The notes beneath the pieces were generated by a model. The model was not told where the DNA came from. It searched no databases and saw nothing but the letters and a program-made list of their open reading frames with translations. A DNA stretch of 64,000 bases, taken from contig NZ_JAPEMU010000001.1 of NCBI RefSeq assembly GCF_026342405.1, forward strand, positions 5,208,001 to 5,272,000, read 5' to 3'. Below are positions 25,930-33,979 of this stretch, piece after piece (position 1 is the first letter of the stretch; every line of letters starts with the position of its first letter). The translations under genes were made by a program, and so were the position numbers. Origin of the DNA: Kitasatospora sp. NBC_00240. Its GTDB lineage: Bacteria > Actinomycetota > Actinomycetes > Streptomycetales > Streptomycetaceae.

Positions 25930-26230
25930 GGCCTTCTCCTCCTGCGCCGTCCGGTCCGCCGGCGCGCCGGCGGCTGCGCGGGGCGGGGTCCCGGGATGGT
26001 TCCGAGGGGCGAAGGGCCTGGTCGTGGCGGTGGCCGCCGGCGGCCCGCCCTTGCCATGTCCTTTCAAGCTACGCTCCGCGCGGCCGTTTGCGGCCGCGCC
26101 GCGAGGGCCGGCGGGGCTGGTGTCGTGGCGTTGGTCCGACGGCGCCGCCGGTGGCGGCGAACGGGCGGTGGGTGGTCGGCGGCGCGGCCCGGCGCGGTGC
26201 GGGTGCGGGTGCGGGTGCGGCGACCGGTGG
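25930..26230. other. Intergenic region with a short hexanucleotide repeat
   Basis: About 300 bp between the GH3 lipoprotein start and the hydrolase stop codon. It holds the GH3 ribosome-binding site and promoter, and a run of TGCGGG repeated about four times near 26198-26220. I see no gene. Confidence 0.4.
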
Positions 26231-26797
26231 TCAGTGCGCCGGTGCGAGCAGGCCGTGCAGGCCGCTGACGGCTTGGCGGCCGGTCGGGGTGGTGAAGTCG
26301 CGGACCAGGTCGGAGATGAAGCCCGCCACGCTCGTGACGCGTCCGCCGGCCGCCTCGATCTGCCGCAGGGCGGCCTCCTCGGTGCGGGCGGACATGCCGC
26401 CGCAGGCGTCGATCAGGACCTGCACGGTGAAACCGGCCTCGATGGCGGCCAGGGCGGTGTGCAGCACCACGACCTCGGTGAGCACTCCGCAGAGCACCAG
26501 GTTCCGCCGGTCGCGGGCGGTGATCGCCTGCCGGACGGCCTGGTCGTCCCATGCGCACGGGCCGCTCCGGACGAAGAGCGGTGCTTCGGGCAGGCGCTCG
26601 GTCAGTTCGGCGATCACGGCCGGGCCGCCGGGTCGGGGCGCCGCCGAGAGGGTGACCGGGATGTCCAGCAGACGGGCCATGTCCGCGAGCACCTGGGCCG
26701 ACCGCCGCAGGGTGCTCGCCGGGTTGGTGGCGGCCAGACCGACGATGCCGTCCTGCAGGTCCGCGGCGTGCAGCTGGACGGTGGAGAGGTCGAGCAC
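26231..26797 (-). CDS. Isochorismatase-like hydrolase lacking the catalytic Cys
   Basis: A 188-residue protein. GTG 26797 is set by AAGGAGG 6 nt upstream. The fold is that of cysteine hydrolases (YcaC/isochorismatase): an acidic residue in AADLQDGIV near residue 12, and the core strand NLVLCGVLTEVVVLHTALAAIEAG. In active members the T-x-x-C position carries the nucleophile; here it reads T-E-V-V. The usual Lys of the triad is also not evident in LFVRSGPCAWDD. Isochorismatases proper lack the Cys too, but the protein may be catalytically altered. It is divergent from a MarR gene across a palindromic operator. Confidence 0.82.
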   Translation of the reverse strand: MLDLSTVQLHAADLQDGIVGLAATNPASTLRRSAQVLADMARLLDIPVTLSAAPRPGGPAVIAELTERLPEAPLFVRSGPCAWDDQAVRQAITARDRRNLVLCGVLTEVVVLHTALAAIEAGFTVQVLIDACGGMSARTEEAALRQIEAAGGRVTSVAGFISDLVRDFTTPTGRQAVSGLHGLLAPAH

Positions 26798-26820
26798 GGT
26801 GCCTCCTTGGTCAGAGCGTG

Positions 26821-26843
26821 AATCATTCGAGCTTTGAATGATT
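26821..26843. promoter_or_regulatory. MarR operator in the divergent promoter
   Basis: AATCATTC and GAATGATT form a perfect 8-bp inverted repeat with a 7-nt spacer. It sits in the 67-bp gap between the hydrolase and marR starts, is AT-rich against a GC-rich background, and is the obvious site for the MarR protein. Confidence 0.75.
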
Positions 26844-26864
26844 TCTGGAATGTAGCATGGCGGC

Positions 26865-27422
26865 ATGTCCGATGTCAGTGCCGATGGCGGCGCCGAAGCC
26901 CGTACCGAGCCCCGTACCGAAACCCGTGCGGAGGGTCGCTCCGCCGCCCGGCCGGGTGGCGCGGCGGATGCGGGCGCGCCCGCAGTGCCGCCCGTCCAGG
27001 CGTCGACGGTCTTCCGCCTGGGGGTCCTGGGGGCCATGGCCACCGAGCTGTTCGCCGCCGCCGTCGAGCCGCACGGCCTCAAGCCCAAGCAGGTCGGCCT
27101 CATGATCGTGCTGTCCGAGGGGCTGGCCGCCTCCCAGCTCGACGTCGCCCGGGTGATGGGCGTCGCGCCCAGCCTGGTGGTCGGGTTCGCCGACCACCTG
27201 GAGGGCCTCGGCGCGATCCGGCGGACCCGCGACCCCGCCGACCGGCGCCGTCAGCTGCTCACCCTCACCGACCACGGCCGCGAGCTGCTCGACACCTGTT
27301 CGGCGTCGGCCCACACGCTGGACGCGCGGTTCGCCGACGGTCTGACCGAGCAGGAGCACGCCGTGCTCACCGGACTGCTGGGCCGGCTCGCCGCCGGCCG
27401 GGGCCTGCCGACGGGTCGCTGA
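26865..27422 (+). CDS. MarR-family regulator
   Basis: A 185-residue protein, ATG 26865. The first 45 residues are a Glu/Arg/Ala-rich extension. The winged helix follows: ASQLDVARVMGVAPSLVVGFADHLEGLGAI as HTH and RRTRDPADRRRQLLTLTDHG as wing. It likely represses itself and the divergent isochorismatase-like gene through the palindrome at 26821-26843. Confidence 0.92.
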   Translation: MSDVSADGGAEARTEPRTETRAEGRSAARPGGAADAGAPAVPPVQASTVFRLGVLGAMATELFAAAVEPHGLKPKQVGLMIVLSEGLAASQLDVARVMGVAPSLVVGFADHLEGLGAIRRTRDPADRRRQLLTLTDHGRELLDTCSASAHTLDARFADGLTEQEHAVLTGLLGRLAAGRGLPTGR

Positions 27423-27479
27423 GGCGGGCGCCGGCCGGTGGCCGGGCGGGCGCGATCGGCTGCCGCCGGGCGGGTCGGG

Positions 27480-28100
27480 TCAGTGCCCGGCCGTGGCGAC
27501 GCCCAGGGAGTCGGCGGCCATCACCCTCGGGGCCCCCTTCTCGTAGAAGACGTCGAGTTCGGTGACGGTGAAGCCGGCGGCGGTCAGCAGGTCGACGATC
27601 GGGCGGGTGAGGTGGCACCCGCCGAACAGCCGTTGCTGCATCGGGTCCAGCCGGTGCTGCCAGCGCCGCACCGACTCGTCCGGAGCCAGTCCGTGTTCGA
27701 CGAAGTGCAGGGCCGCGCCCGGCTTGAGGACGCGGCGCAGCTCGCGCAGGGCCGCGTCGGCGTCCGGGATGGTGCACAGCGTCCAGGTGGACAGCGCCGC
27801 GTCGAAGCTGTCGTCCGGGTACAGCAGGGACTGGCCGTCCAGGCCGGTGCGCTGGACCGGGATCCTGGTCGCCGCGAGCCGCCGGCCGGCCAGTCGCCAG
27901 CCCAGGTCGGAGGGTTCGACGGCGGAGACCCGGGTGACGGTCGCCGGGTAGAAGGGGACGTTGAGGCCGGACCCGAAGCCGATCTCGACGACCTCGCCGG
28001 CCAGGCCGTCGCAGACGCGACGGCGCAGGGGGTCGGCCTCCTTCATGCCGCAGGCGACATTGATGATCCGCGGAACGACCTGCGTCGTGTAGAAGCCCAT
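27480..28100 (-). CDS. Class I SAM-dependent methyltransferase
   Basis: A 206-residue protein, ATG 28100. The nucleotide-binding motif I is EVVEIGFGSGLNVPFYP (about 36-52). Motif II acidic residue is in VSAVEPSD, and motif IV in FDAALSTWTLCTIPD. The late LFGGCHLTRPIVDLLTAAGF is typical of the METTL7/TMT1-like and UbiE-like group. The acceptor is unknown. It lies 84 bp upstream of, and in the same direction as, the DUF5937-type regulator stop. Confidence 0.9.
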   Translation of the reverse strand: MGFYTTQVVPRIINVACGMKEADPLRRRVCDGLAGEVVEIGFGSGLNVPFYPATVTRVSAVEPSDLGWRLAGRRLAATRIPVQRTGLDGQSLLYPDDSFDAALSTWTLCTIPDADAALRELRRVLKPGAALHFVEHGLAPDESVRRWQHRLDPMQQRLFGGCHLTRPIVDLLTAAGFTVTELDVFYEKGAPRVMAADSLGVATAGH

Positions 28101-28184
28101 GGCGTCCTCCGTCGCTCACCGTCCAGTCTGGCACCGGCGGGGGCGTCGTGCCGAGCACTCGGCGTCGGGCCCGGGCGGGGCAGG

Positions 28185-29195
28185 TCAGGTCAGGTCGCGT
28201 GCGCCGCCCGACGGGCAGAGCAGGGCGTCCGCGACGGCCGTCCGGGCGTACAGGACCGACCGGCCGCTGCGGTGGGCGGTGACCAGGCCCGCGTCCCGCA
28301 GGGCCGTGAGGTGCTGGGAGACGCCGGCCGCGGACAGGCCGCAGTGCCTGGCCAGCTGGGTGGTGGAGGCCGGGGTGTCGAGCTCCGCCAGCAGCAGGGC
28401 CCGGGAACGGCCGAGGACGCCGGCGATCGCGTCGGCCGAGGTGCCGGTCCGCGGCTCCCAGAGGGTGCCGATGCCGCGGGCGGGGTAGGCGAGCTGGGGC
28501 GGGTCCGGCGGGACGGAACGGGTCAGCACCTGCGGCCAGGCGAACGCCGAGGGCACCAGCAGCAGTCCCGAGCCGGCCTGGTCCCGGGTGAGCGCGCACT
28601 GCCGGCGGACCAGGTGCAGGGTGCCGTCGTCCCACCGTACGGAGCCGTGCAGTTCGTTGAGGACGTGGGCGGAGCCGTGCTCGGCGACCTGCCTGGCCCG
28701 GTGGAACACGTCGGCTTCGAGCAGCTGGCTGATCCGGGCCCAGTAGGGCGCGAGGGCGATCTCCCAGTACGCCTCGATCTCGGCCGTCACCTTCGCCAGT
28801 GCCGCCTCGGGGGCCTCGCGCAGCAGCCGCGCCCGTGGGGAGGCGTCGAGGTCGCGCCCGGTGGTGTCCAGCATCCCCAGTTCGGTCCGGACCTGCTCGG
28901 GCGCCGTCCGCCGGATCGCCGCCAGCTCGGCCGCGAGGGTGGGGAAGGGACCGGCCGGAGTCGGGTTGAGCAGGTCGGCGAGGTAGCCCTGCCCGGGGAT
29001 CAGCTCGGCCAGCCATCCGTGGCCCAGCCCGGCCCGCAGCAGCCGGGGCCGTACCTGCGCGGCCCAGCGCCCGTGCACGGGCGGCTCGGCCTGCGCCCTG
29101 AGCAGCCGGAAACTGGTCACGACCTCCCACATCGGGGACACCGCGAAGCGGGTCTGCGCCAGGTCCGCCGCGGAGAAACTCAGTCCCGATTCCAT
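28185..29195 (-). CDS. ArsR-like regulator with N-terminal DUF5937-type domain
   Basis: A 336-residue protein. The frame is open far upstream, but ATG 29195 with GGAGG upstream and the start MESGLSFSAADLAQTRFAVSP fix the N-terminus. Residues 1-230 form the DUF5937-like sensory region. The C-terminal 90 residues are an ArsR-type winged helix (TTQLARHCGLSAAGVSQHLTALRDAGL, wing HRSGRSVLYAR). It is divergent from the MFS gene at 29280, and their 84-bp shared region has an inverted AT-rich pair, so it probably represses that transporter. Confidence 0.88.
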   Translation of the reverse strand: MESGLSFSAADLAQTRFAVSPMWEVVTSFRLLRAQAEPPVHGRWAAQVRPRLLRAGLGHGWLAELIPGQGYLADLLNPTPAGPFPTLAAELAAIRRTAPEQVRTELGMLDTTGRDLDASPRARLLREAPEAALAKVTAEIEAYWEIALAPYWARISQLLEADVFHRARQVAEHGSAHVLNELHGSVRWDDGTLHLVRRQCALTRDQAGSGLLLVPSAFAWPQVLTRSVPPDPPQLAYPARGIGTLWEPRTGTSADAIAGVLGRSRALLLAELDTPASTTQLARHCGLSAAGVSQHLTALRDAGLVTAHRSGRSVLYARTAVADALLCPSGGARDLT

Positions 29196-29220
29196 CCGCC
29201 CGCCCTCCGGATCGTCCGAC

Positions 29221-29242
29221 TGATTCGGTCTCAGCTTAATCA
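29221..29242. promoter_or_regulatory. Possible ArsR-type operator
   Basis: TGATT and AATCA form an inverted pair with a 12-nt spacer in the divergent promoter between the DUF5937-type regulator and the MFS gene. Short, so uncertain. Confidence 0.35.
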
Positions 29243-29279
29243 ATGGTGCCCGGGGGCGCCCCGGCCGCAGGCTCCTCCC

Positions 29280-30473
29280 ATGCTCTCCACCTTCCGCGGA
29301 CTCCCGCCCACCGTATGGACCTTGTTCGCCGGCACCATCGTCAACCGCCTCGGCTACCTGGTCACCCCGTTCCTGGTGTTCTTCCTGGCCGCGCGTGGCG
29401 TCACCGGCAGCGAGACCTCGTACGTGCTCGGCGCCCTCGGGGCGGGCAACCTGCTCGGACCGGCGGTCGGCGGCCTGCTCGCGGACCGGATCGGGCGCCG
29501 CCCGACCATGCTGATCGGGCTGCTCGGGGCGGCGGTGGCGCAGGGCGCGCTGTACGTGGCCCCCGGCGTGGCGACGATGGCCGCCGCGGCGCTGCTGCTC
29601 AGCGCCGCCGGGGCGACGGTCGGCCCGGCCGCGTACGCGCTGATGGCCGACGCGGTGGACGCGGAGCGCCGGCAGCGGGCGTACGCCCTGTTCGGATGGG
29701 GCGTCAACATCGGTACGGCGGCAGCCGGGGTGCTCGGCGGCTACCTCGCCGAGCACGGCTACCGGCTGCTCTTCGCGGTGGACGCCGGCACCATGCTGGT
29801 CTACGCCCTCGTCGTGGCGACCCGGCTGCGCGAGACCCGGCCGGTGGCGAAGGCGCCGACGGTCGCCCGGGACGGGGCGGGCTACGGCGTCGTCCTGCGG
29901 GACGGCCTGCTGATGGCGCTGCTCCCGCTGTTCGGCGTGCAGCTCTTCGTCTACTCGCTGACCGAGGTCGCGCTGCCGATGGCGGTCCACGACAGCGGGC
30001 TCCCGCCGGCCGTGTACGGCGCCATGGCGGCGGTCAACGCCCTGCTGGTGGTGGGTGTCCAGCCGTTCGCGACGGCCTGGCTGTCCCGGCTGCCGCAGCT
30101 GCCCGTCCAGGCCGCCGGCAGCGTGCTGATCGCCGTCGGGGTGGCGCTCACCGGGCTCGCGGACAGCATCGCCGGGTTCGCGTTCTCGGTGGTCGTCTGG
30201 TCGCTGGGCGAGGCCGTGGTGGCCGGGATCGCCGCCGCGGTGGTCGCCAACCTCGCCCCGGAGCACGCCCGCGGCCGCTACCAGGGCGCCTTCAGCTGGA
30301 CCTGGGGGCTCGCCCGGTTCGCCGCCCTCACCCTGGGCGTCACCCTCTACGCCGGTCTCGGCGCGAACGCCCTGTGGTGGATCGCGCTGCTCGGCGGCCT
30401 GCTCAGCTCGGCGGCGACCTTCGCCCTGCGCGGGCGGATCGCCCACCGCAGCGACCACGCGCTCGCGGCCTGA
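29280..30473 (+). CDS. MFS transporter, 12-helix type
   Basis: A 397-residue membrane protein, ATG 29280 with no evident ribosome-binding site, so it may be leaderless. It has twelve hydrophobic segments. Motif A is present between helices 2 and 3 (GGLLADRIGRRPTML). Helix 1 begins TVWTLFAGTIVNRLGYLVTPF. It resembles the MDR/aromatic-compound efflux branch (YdgK/MdtH-like) rather than DHA2. Likely controlled by the divergent ArsR-type regulator. A very strong terminator follows. Confidence 0.9.
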   Translation: MLSTFRGLPPTVWTLFAGTIVNRLGYLVTPFLVFFLAARGVTGSETSYVLGALGAGNLLGPAVGGLLADRIGRRPTMLIGLLGAAVAQGALYVAPGVATMAAAALLLSAAGATVGPAAYALMADAVDAERRQRAYALFGWGVNIGTAAAGVLGGYLAEHGYRLLFAVDAGTMLVYALVVATRLRETRPVAKAPTVARDGAGYGVVLRDGLLMALLPLFGVQLFVYSLTEVALPMAVHDSGLPPAVYGAMAAVNALLVVGVQPFATAWLSRLPQLPVQAAGSVLIAVGVALTGLADSIAGFAFSVVVWSLGEAVVAGIAAAVVANLAPEHARGRYQGAFSWTWGLARFAALTLGVTLYAGLGANALWWIALLGGLLSSAATFALRGRIAHRSDHALAA

Positions 30474-30535
30474 CGGCCGCCCGGCGGCGCCGGGGCGTGG
30501 GAGGCCTGGGGTACGGGGGTCCTCAGGCGACAGGG

Positions 30536-30569
30536 GAGGACCCCGACCGGGTTTCCGGTCGGGGTCCTC
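30536..30569 (+). terminator. Intrinsic terminator after the MFS gene
   Basis: A perfect 15-bp stem (30536-30550 and 30555-30569) with a GTTT loop, 63 nt after the stop codon. Confidence 0.9.
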
Positions 30570-30643
30570 GTCCGTTCGTCCCCCGTCCGGCGGGGCCTGC
30601 CCCTGCCGGGGACCTGCCCTGTCGGGGAGTGCCCGCCGGGGGG

Positions 30644-31330
30644 TCAGGCGCTGCGGCGGGCCCGGGCGGCGACCACGGAGACCCAGAGCATCGCGGTGAT
30701 GACGCCGACGGCCAGGGTCACCGTGCCGTCCGGGCCGCCGCTCATCGCCCAGCCGTTGCCCAGCAGCAGCGCGGTGCCGGCCACCCGGGAGGCGACCGCC
30801 GGGCCCCGCCGCCCGGCCCGGGAGAAGTGGCGGCCCAGGACGTAGCAGGCGGCGATCAGGGCGGTGAAGGCGATCGAGCCGGCCGCCATGTGGCCGTAAC
30901 CGCCCGGGCTCAGCGTGGCGGGCGGCCCGGCGGGGGTGCCGACCGGGAACCCGTCGGCCGGGTCCATCACGAAGACGCCGGCCGCGATCATGCCCAGGCC
31001 GAACACCCGGACCAGCCGGGGTGCCCAGGTGCCGCCGGGCGTGCCCCGCATGACCCGGCGCAGGCCGGTCGCGCCGAGGACGGTCAGCAGGCCGGCGAGC
31101 AGGAAGTTCGCGATCTGCAGCCAGCCCAGGGAGCCGTTGCCCAGGGCGCTCAGCGGGTGCCGGGTCAGGTCGAAGCCCTCCCGGCAGAGGGCCTGGGTCA
31201 GTGAGACGACGGCCCACAGCGGCGCCGCGACGACCGCGCAGGCCAGCAGGGTACGGGTGCCGGCCGTCCGGGCGGCCGCGGCGGGGGCGGTGGTGCTGGT
31301 GGAAGCCGTGGGGAGCTGGACGGTGCTCAT
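30644..31330 (-). CDS. DUF998-family membrane protein
   Basis: A 228-residue protein, ATG 31330. Six hydrophobic segments are visible. The DUF998 signature is seen in DLTRHPLSALGNGSLGWLQIANFLLAG and VFVMDPADGFPVGTP. Function is unknown; members are often found with oxidative or antibiotic stress sigma factors. It is divergent from the YciI/ECF operon across a large symmetric control element that puts the same motif in front of both, so it is probably part of the sigma factor's regulon. Confidence 0.85.
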   Translation of the reverse strand: MSTVQLPTASTSTTAPAAAARTAGTRTLLACAVVAAPLWAVVSLTQALCREGFDLTRHPLSALGNGSLGWLQIANFLLAGLLTVLGATGLRRVMRGTPGGTWAPRLVRVFGLGMIAAGVFVMDPADGFPVGTPAGPPATLSPGGYGHMAAGSIAFTALIAACYVLGRHFSRAGRRGPAVASRVAGTALLLGNGWAMSGGPDGTVTLAVGVITAMLWVSVVAARARRSA

Positions 31331-31374
31331 GGCTGGTCTCACTTTCCGGGGCGGAAGCTTCGGGTCTCGCCTCC

Positions 31375-31437
31375 ACGTCGAACCGGCGATGTGACAGGGA
31401 ACGGCACCATTCCCTGTCACATCGGCCCGATCGACGT
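31375..31437. promoter_or_regulatory. Symmetric divergent control element, likely paired ECF promoters
   Basis: A perfect 14-bp inverted repeat (31388-31401 and 31410-31423, 8-nt centre) reads TTCCCTGTCACATC outward on both strands. Beyond it, each strand continues to TCGACGT (31431-31437; complement at 31375-31381) after 7 and 6 nt. Thus both directions carry TGTCAC followed by TCGACGT. This fits two back-to-back promoters for the same ECF factor, with TGTCAC as -35-like and CGAC/CGTC as -10-like elements. The spacing is shorter than textbook, so a single dimeric repressor site is the alternative. Confidence 0.65.
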
Positions 31438-31480
31438 CTGGGCAGAGCAAGTCACCGGACGACCCGACCGAGGAGAGACC

Positions 31481-31804
31481 ATGCGCTACCTGATGACGAC
31501 CAAGGCCACCGACACCGCCCCCGACGAGGCCCTCTTCGCCGAGATGGGCAAGTTCATCGAGGAGTTGAGTGCGGCCGGCGTCCTGCTGGCCACCGGCGGA
31601 CTCGAGCCGGGCGGGATCCTGGTGAGCTCCGCGGGGGACGAGATCACCGTGACGGACGGCCCGTTCGCCGAGGCCAAGGAGGCCGTGGCCGGCTTCGCCC
31701 TGATCGAGGTCCGCTCCAAGGAGGAGGCGATCGAACTCGCCCGCCGCTTCCGCCGGATCGTCGGAGACGGCGAGAGCGTGGTCCAGCAGGTGTTCGGCCC
31801 CTGA
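31481..31804 (+). CDS. YciI/DGPF-domain protein
   Basis: A 107-residue ferredoxin-like alpha/beta protein; ATG 31481 follows AGGAGAGA. The signature VTDGPFAEAKEAVAGFALIEV contains the DGPF motif. The opening MRYLMTTKA and the closing FRRIVGDGESVVQQ are typical. DGPF proteins are the standard genomic partners of ECF42 sigma factors, and one such factor follows 157 bp downstream on the same strand. Their biochemical role is unproven. Confidence 0.92.
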   Translation: MRYLMTTKATDTAPDEALFAEMGKFIEELSAAGVLLATGGLEPGGILVSSAGDEITVTDGPFAEAKEAVAGFALIEVRSKEEAIELARRFRRIVGDGESVVQQVFGP

Positions 31805-31961
31805 ACGGCCCGCGCCGACCGGCCTGCCCTGAACGCCTGCCCTGAACGCCTGCCCGGGCCGGCCGGCACGCTGCCGGCCGGCCCGCTCGGCGTCCGGCAC
31901 CGTGCCCGGCACCCGCCCCGTCCCCGGCCGCCCCGGTTGCGGCCCGGCCGGGGCGGGTGCT

Positions 31962-33950
31962 GTGATCGTGCCTGTGCTGGATGTGCACCGCACGATCGAC
32001 GCGGTCTGGAAACTCGAATCGGCCAGGATCGTCGCCGCCCTCACCCGGATGGTCCGCGACGTCGGCCTCGCCGAGGAGCTGGCCCAGGACGCCCTGGTCT
32101 CCGCACTCGAACAGTGGCCCGCGGCCGGAGTGCCGGACAACCCCGGCGCCTGGCTGACCGCCGTGGCCAAACGCCGCGCCGTGGACCACGTCCGCCGCTC
32201 CCGGCGCCTGACGCAGCAGCAGGAACAGCTCGCCCACGAGCTGGAGCAGCAGCGGGACTCCGAGCCGCGGTCGCGGCCCGCCCCCGAGCAGGACGACCTG
32301 CTGCGACTGATCTTCATCTCCTGCCACCCCGTCCTGCCGGCCGAGGGCCGGATCGCCCTGACCCTGCGGCTGCTCGGCGGGCTGACGGCCCAGGAGATCG
32401 CGCGGGCCTTCCTGGTCAACGAGCCCACCGTCGCCCGCCGGATCGCCGCGGCGAAGCGGACCCTGGCCGAGGAGCAGGTGCCGTTCACCCTGCCGGAGGG
32501 GCCGGAACTGGCCGGGCGGCTGTCCTCGGTGCTCGAAGTGGTCTACCTGATCTTCAACGAGGGCTACTCGGCCACCTCCGGCGACGACCTGATGCGCCCC
32601 GGGCTCTGTCACGAAGCGCTGCGGCTGGGCCGGCTGCTGGCCGAACTCGTGCCCGACGAGGCCGAGGTGCACGGACTGCTCGCCTTGATGGAGATCCAGG
32701 AGTCCCGCTCCGCCGCCCGGACCGGCCCGGCCGGCGAGCCCGTCCGACTGCACGAGCAGAACCGCGGCCGCTGGGACCAGCTGCGCATCCGCCGCGGCTT
32801 CACCGCGATGCTGACGGCCCGCCGGATCGGCGGGACACCCGGCCCGTACGTGCTGCAAGCCGCCGTCGCGGTCTGCCACGCGCAGGCCCGGACCGCCGAG
32901 GACACCGACTGGGAGCAGATCGCGGCGCTGTACGAGGCGCTGGCCAGGCTGCTGCCCACGCCGGTCGTGCAACTGAACCGGGCGGTGGCACTGGGCCGGG
33001 CGCGCGGGCCGCAGGCCGGCCTCGCGGTGGCCGACGCGCTCGCCGCCGACCCCGCGCTGCGCGACTACCACCTGCTGCCGAGTGTGCGCGGCGACCTGCT
33101 GTCGGGGCTCGGCCGGCGGGAGGAGGCGCGGCAGGAGTTCCAGCGCGCCGCCTCCCTGACCGGGAACGCCGCCGAGCGCGCCTTCCTCCTCCGGCGCGCG
33201 GACGAGATCGCGCCGGCCGTGGCCCCGGGCCCCACCCTCGGCGACGCGGCGGCGGAGTTCCTGGCACGCGAGGACCTGGACGCCGGGACGGTCCGCTCGT
33301 ACGGGCAGACCCTGCGGCGGCTCGGCCTGGCCGTGGGCGAGCGGCGGCCCCTGTCCGCCGTGGCCCCCGAGGAGGTGGCGCGGGCCTTCACAGCGGTCTG
33401 GGGCGGCACGGCGGCCGCGACCTGGAACCGCCACCGCTCGGCGGTCCGCTCCTTCGGCGCCTGGGCGGGCGCGGAGGGCCTGGCGGACGGCCTGGCCCGG
33501 CGGACCGGGCCCGGGCACCGGACCGAGCCGCTCGGGCCGGCCCAGCTGGCGGCCCTCTGGAGCAGCCCCGGCCCGGCGCCGCGCGAACTGGCCCTGTGGC
33601 GCCTGCTGCACGAGTCGGCGGCCGCGGTGCGGGTCGTCCTGTCGCTGAACATCGAGGATCTGGACCTGGAGGACCGCCGGGCCCGCGCGGGCGACGGCTG
33701 GGTGAGCTGGCGCGCCGGGACGGCCCGGCTGCTTCCCGGCCTGCTGGCGGGCCGGTCCGCGGGGCCGCTCTTCCTCGCCGACCGGCGGCCCGGTCCGGCC
33801 CGGATGCCGGGGCCGGCCGACCTGTGCCCGCACACCGGCCGCGGCCGGCTGTCGTACGAGCGGGCCGAGTACCTCTTCAAACGGGCCACCAGGGAGCTGG
33901 ACCCGGCGGGGGAGGGCTTCACCCTCGGACGGCTCAAGCCGGCGAGCTGA
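31962..33950 (+). CDS. ECF42-type sigma factor fused to a truncated tyrosine-recombinase-like domain
   Basis: A 662-residue protein (GTG 31962, GTG 31968 also possible). Residues about 8-85 are sigma region 2 (LAEELAQDALVSALEQWP, VAKRRAVDHVRRSRR) and about 115-165 are region 4 (LTAQEIARAFLVNEPTVARRI). Residues to about 420 are the DUF6596/TPR-like extension normal for ECF42, which usually ends here. From about 425 the chain continues with a recombinase core-binding domain (ATWNRHRSAVRSFGAW) and a catalytic-fold region (LALWRLLHESAAAVRVVLSL, LLPGLLAGRSAGPLFLADRR, LSYERAEYLFKRATREL). It stops at FTLGRLKPAS, where integrases have TLHQLRHS. Catalytic Arg I, the HxLRH box and the Tyr are absent, so only DNA binding is plausible. 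Confidence 0.85.
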   Translation: MIVPVLDVHRTIDAVWKLESARIVAALTRMVRDVGLAEELAQDALVSALEQWPAAGVPDNPGAWLTAVAKRRAVDHVRRSRRLTQQQEQLAHELEQQRDSEPRSRPAPEQDDLLRLIFISCHPVLPAEGRIALTLRLLGGLTAQEIARAFLVNEPTVARRIAAAKRTLAEEQVPFTLPEGPELAGRLSSVLEVVYLIFNEGYSATSGDDLMRPGLCHEALRLGRLLAELVPDEAEVHGLLALMEIQESRSAARTGPAGEPVRLHEQNRGRWDQLRIRRGFTAMLTARRIGGTPGPYVLQAAVAVCHAQARTAEDTDWEQIAALYEALARLLPTPVVQLNRAVALGRARGPQAGLAVADALAADPALRDYHLLPSVRGDLLSGLGRREEARQEFQRAASLTGNAAERAFLLRRADEIAPAVAPGPTLGDAAAEFLAREDLDAGTVRSYGQTLRRLGLAVGERRPLSAVAPEEVARAFTAVWGGTAAATWNRHRSAVRSFGAWAGAEGLADGLARRTGPGHRTEPLGPAQLAALWSSPGPAPRELALWRLLHESAAAVRVVLSLNIEDLDLEDRRARAGDGWVSWRAGTARLLPGLLAGRSAGPLFLADRRPGPARMPGPADLCPHTGRGRLSYERAEYLFKRATRELDPAGEGFTLGRLKPAS

Positions 33951-33979
33951 CCCGAGGAGCCCGTACCAGGGGGCGGGGC

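Noticed and set aside
27438..29279. Long in-frame extension upstream of the MFS gene at 29280
   Set aside because: The extension is antisense to a methyltransferase and an ArsR-type regulator; the MFS N-terminus starts at 29280.
31388..31423. Perfect inverted repeat considered as a terminator
   Set aside because: It lies between two divergent start regions, not after a gene, and the similarity extends outward in promoter-like fashion.
33240..33950. The recombinase-like tail of the sigma factor considered as an active integrase for the tRNA array
   Set aside because: Catalytic Arg, HxLRH and Tyr are missing, and it lies 18 kb away from the array.
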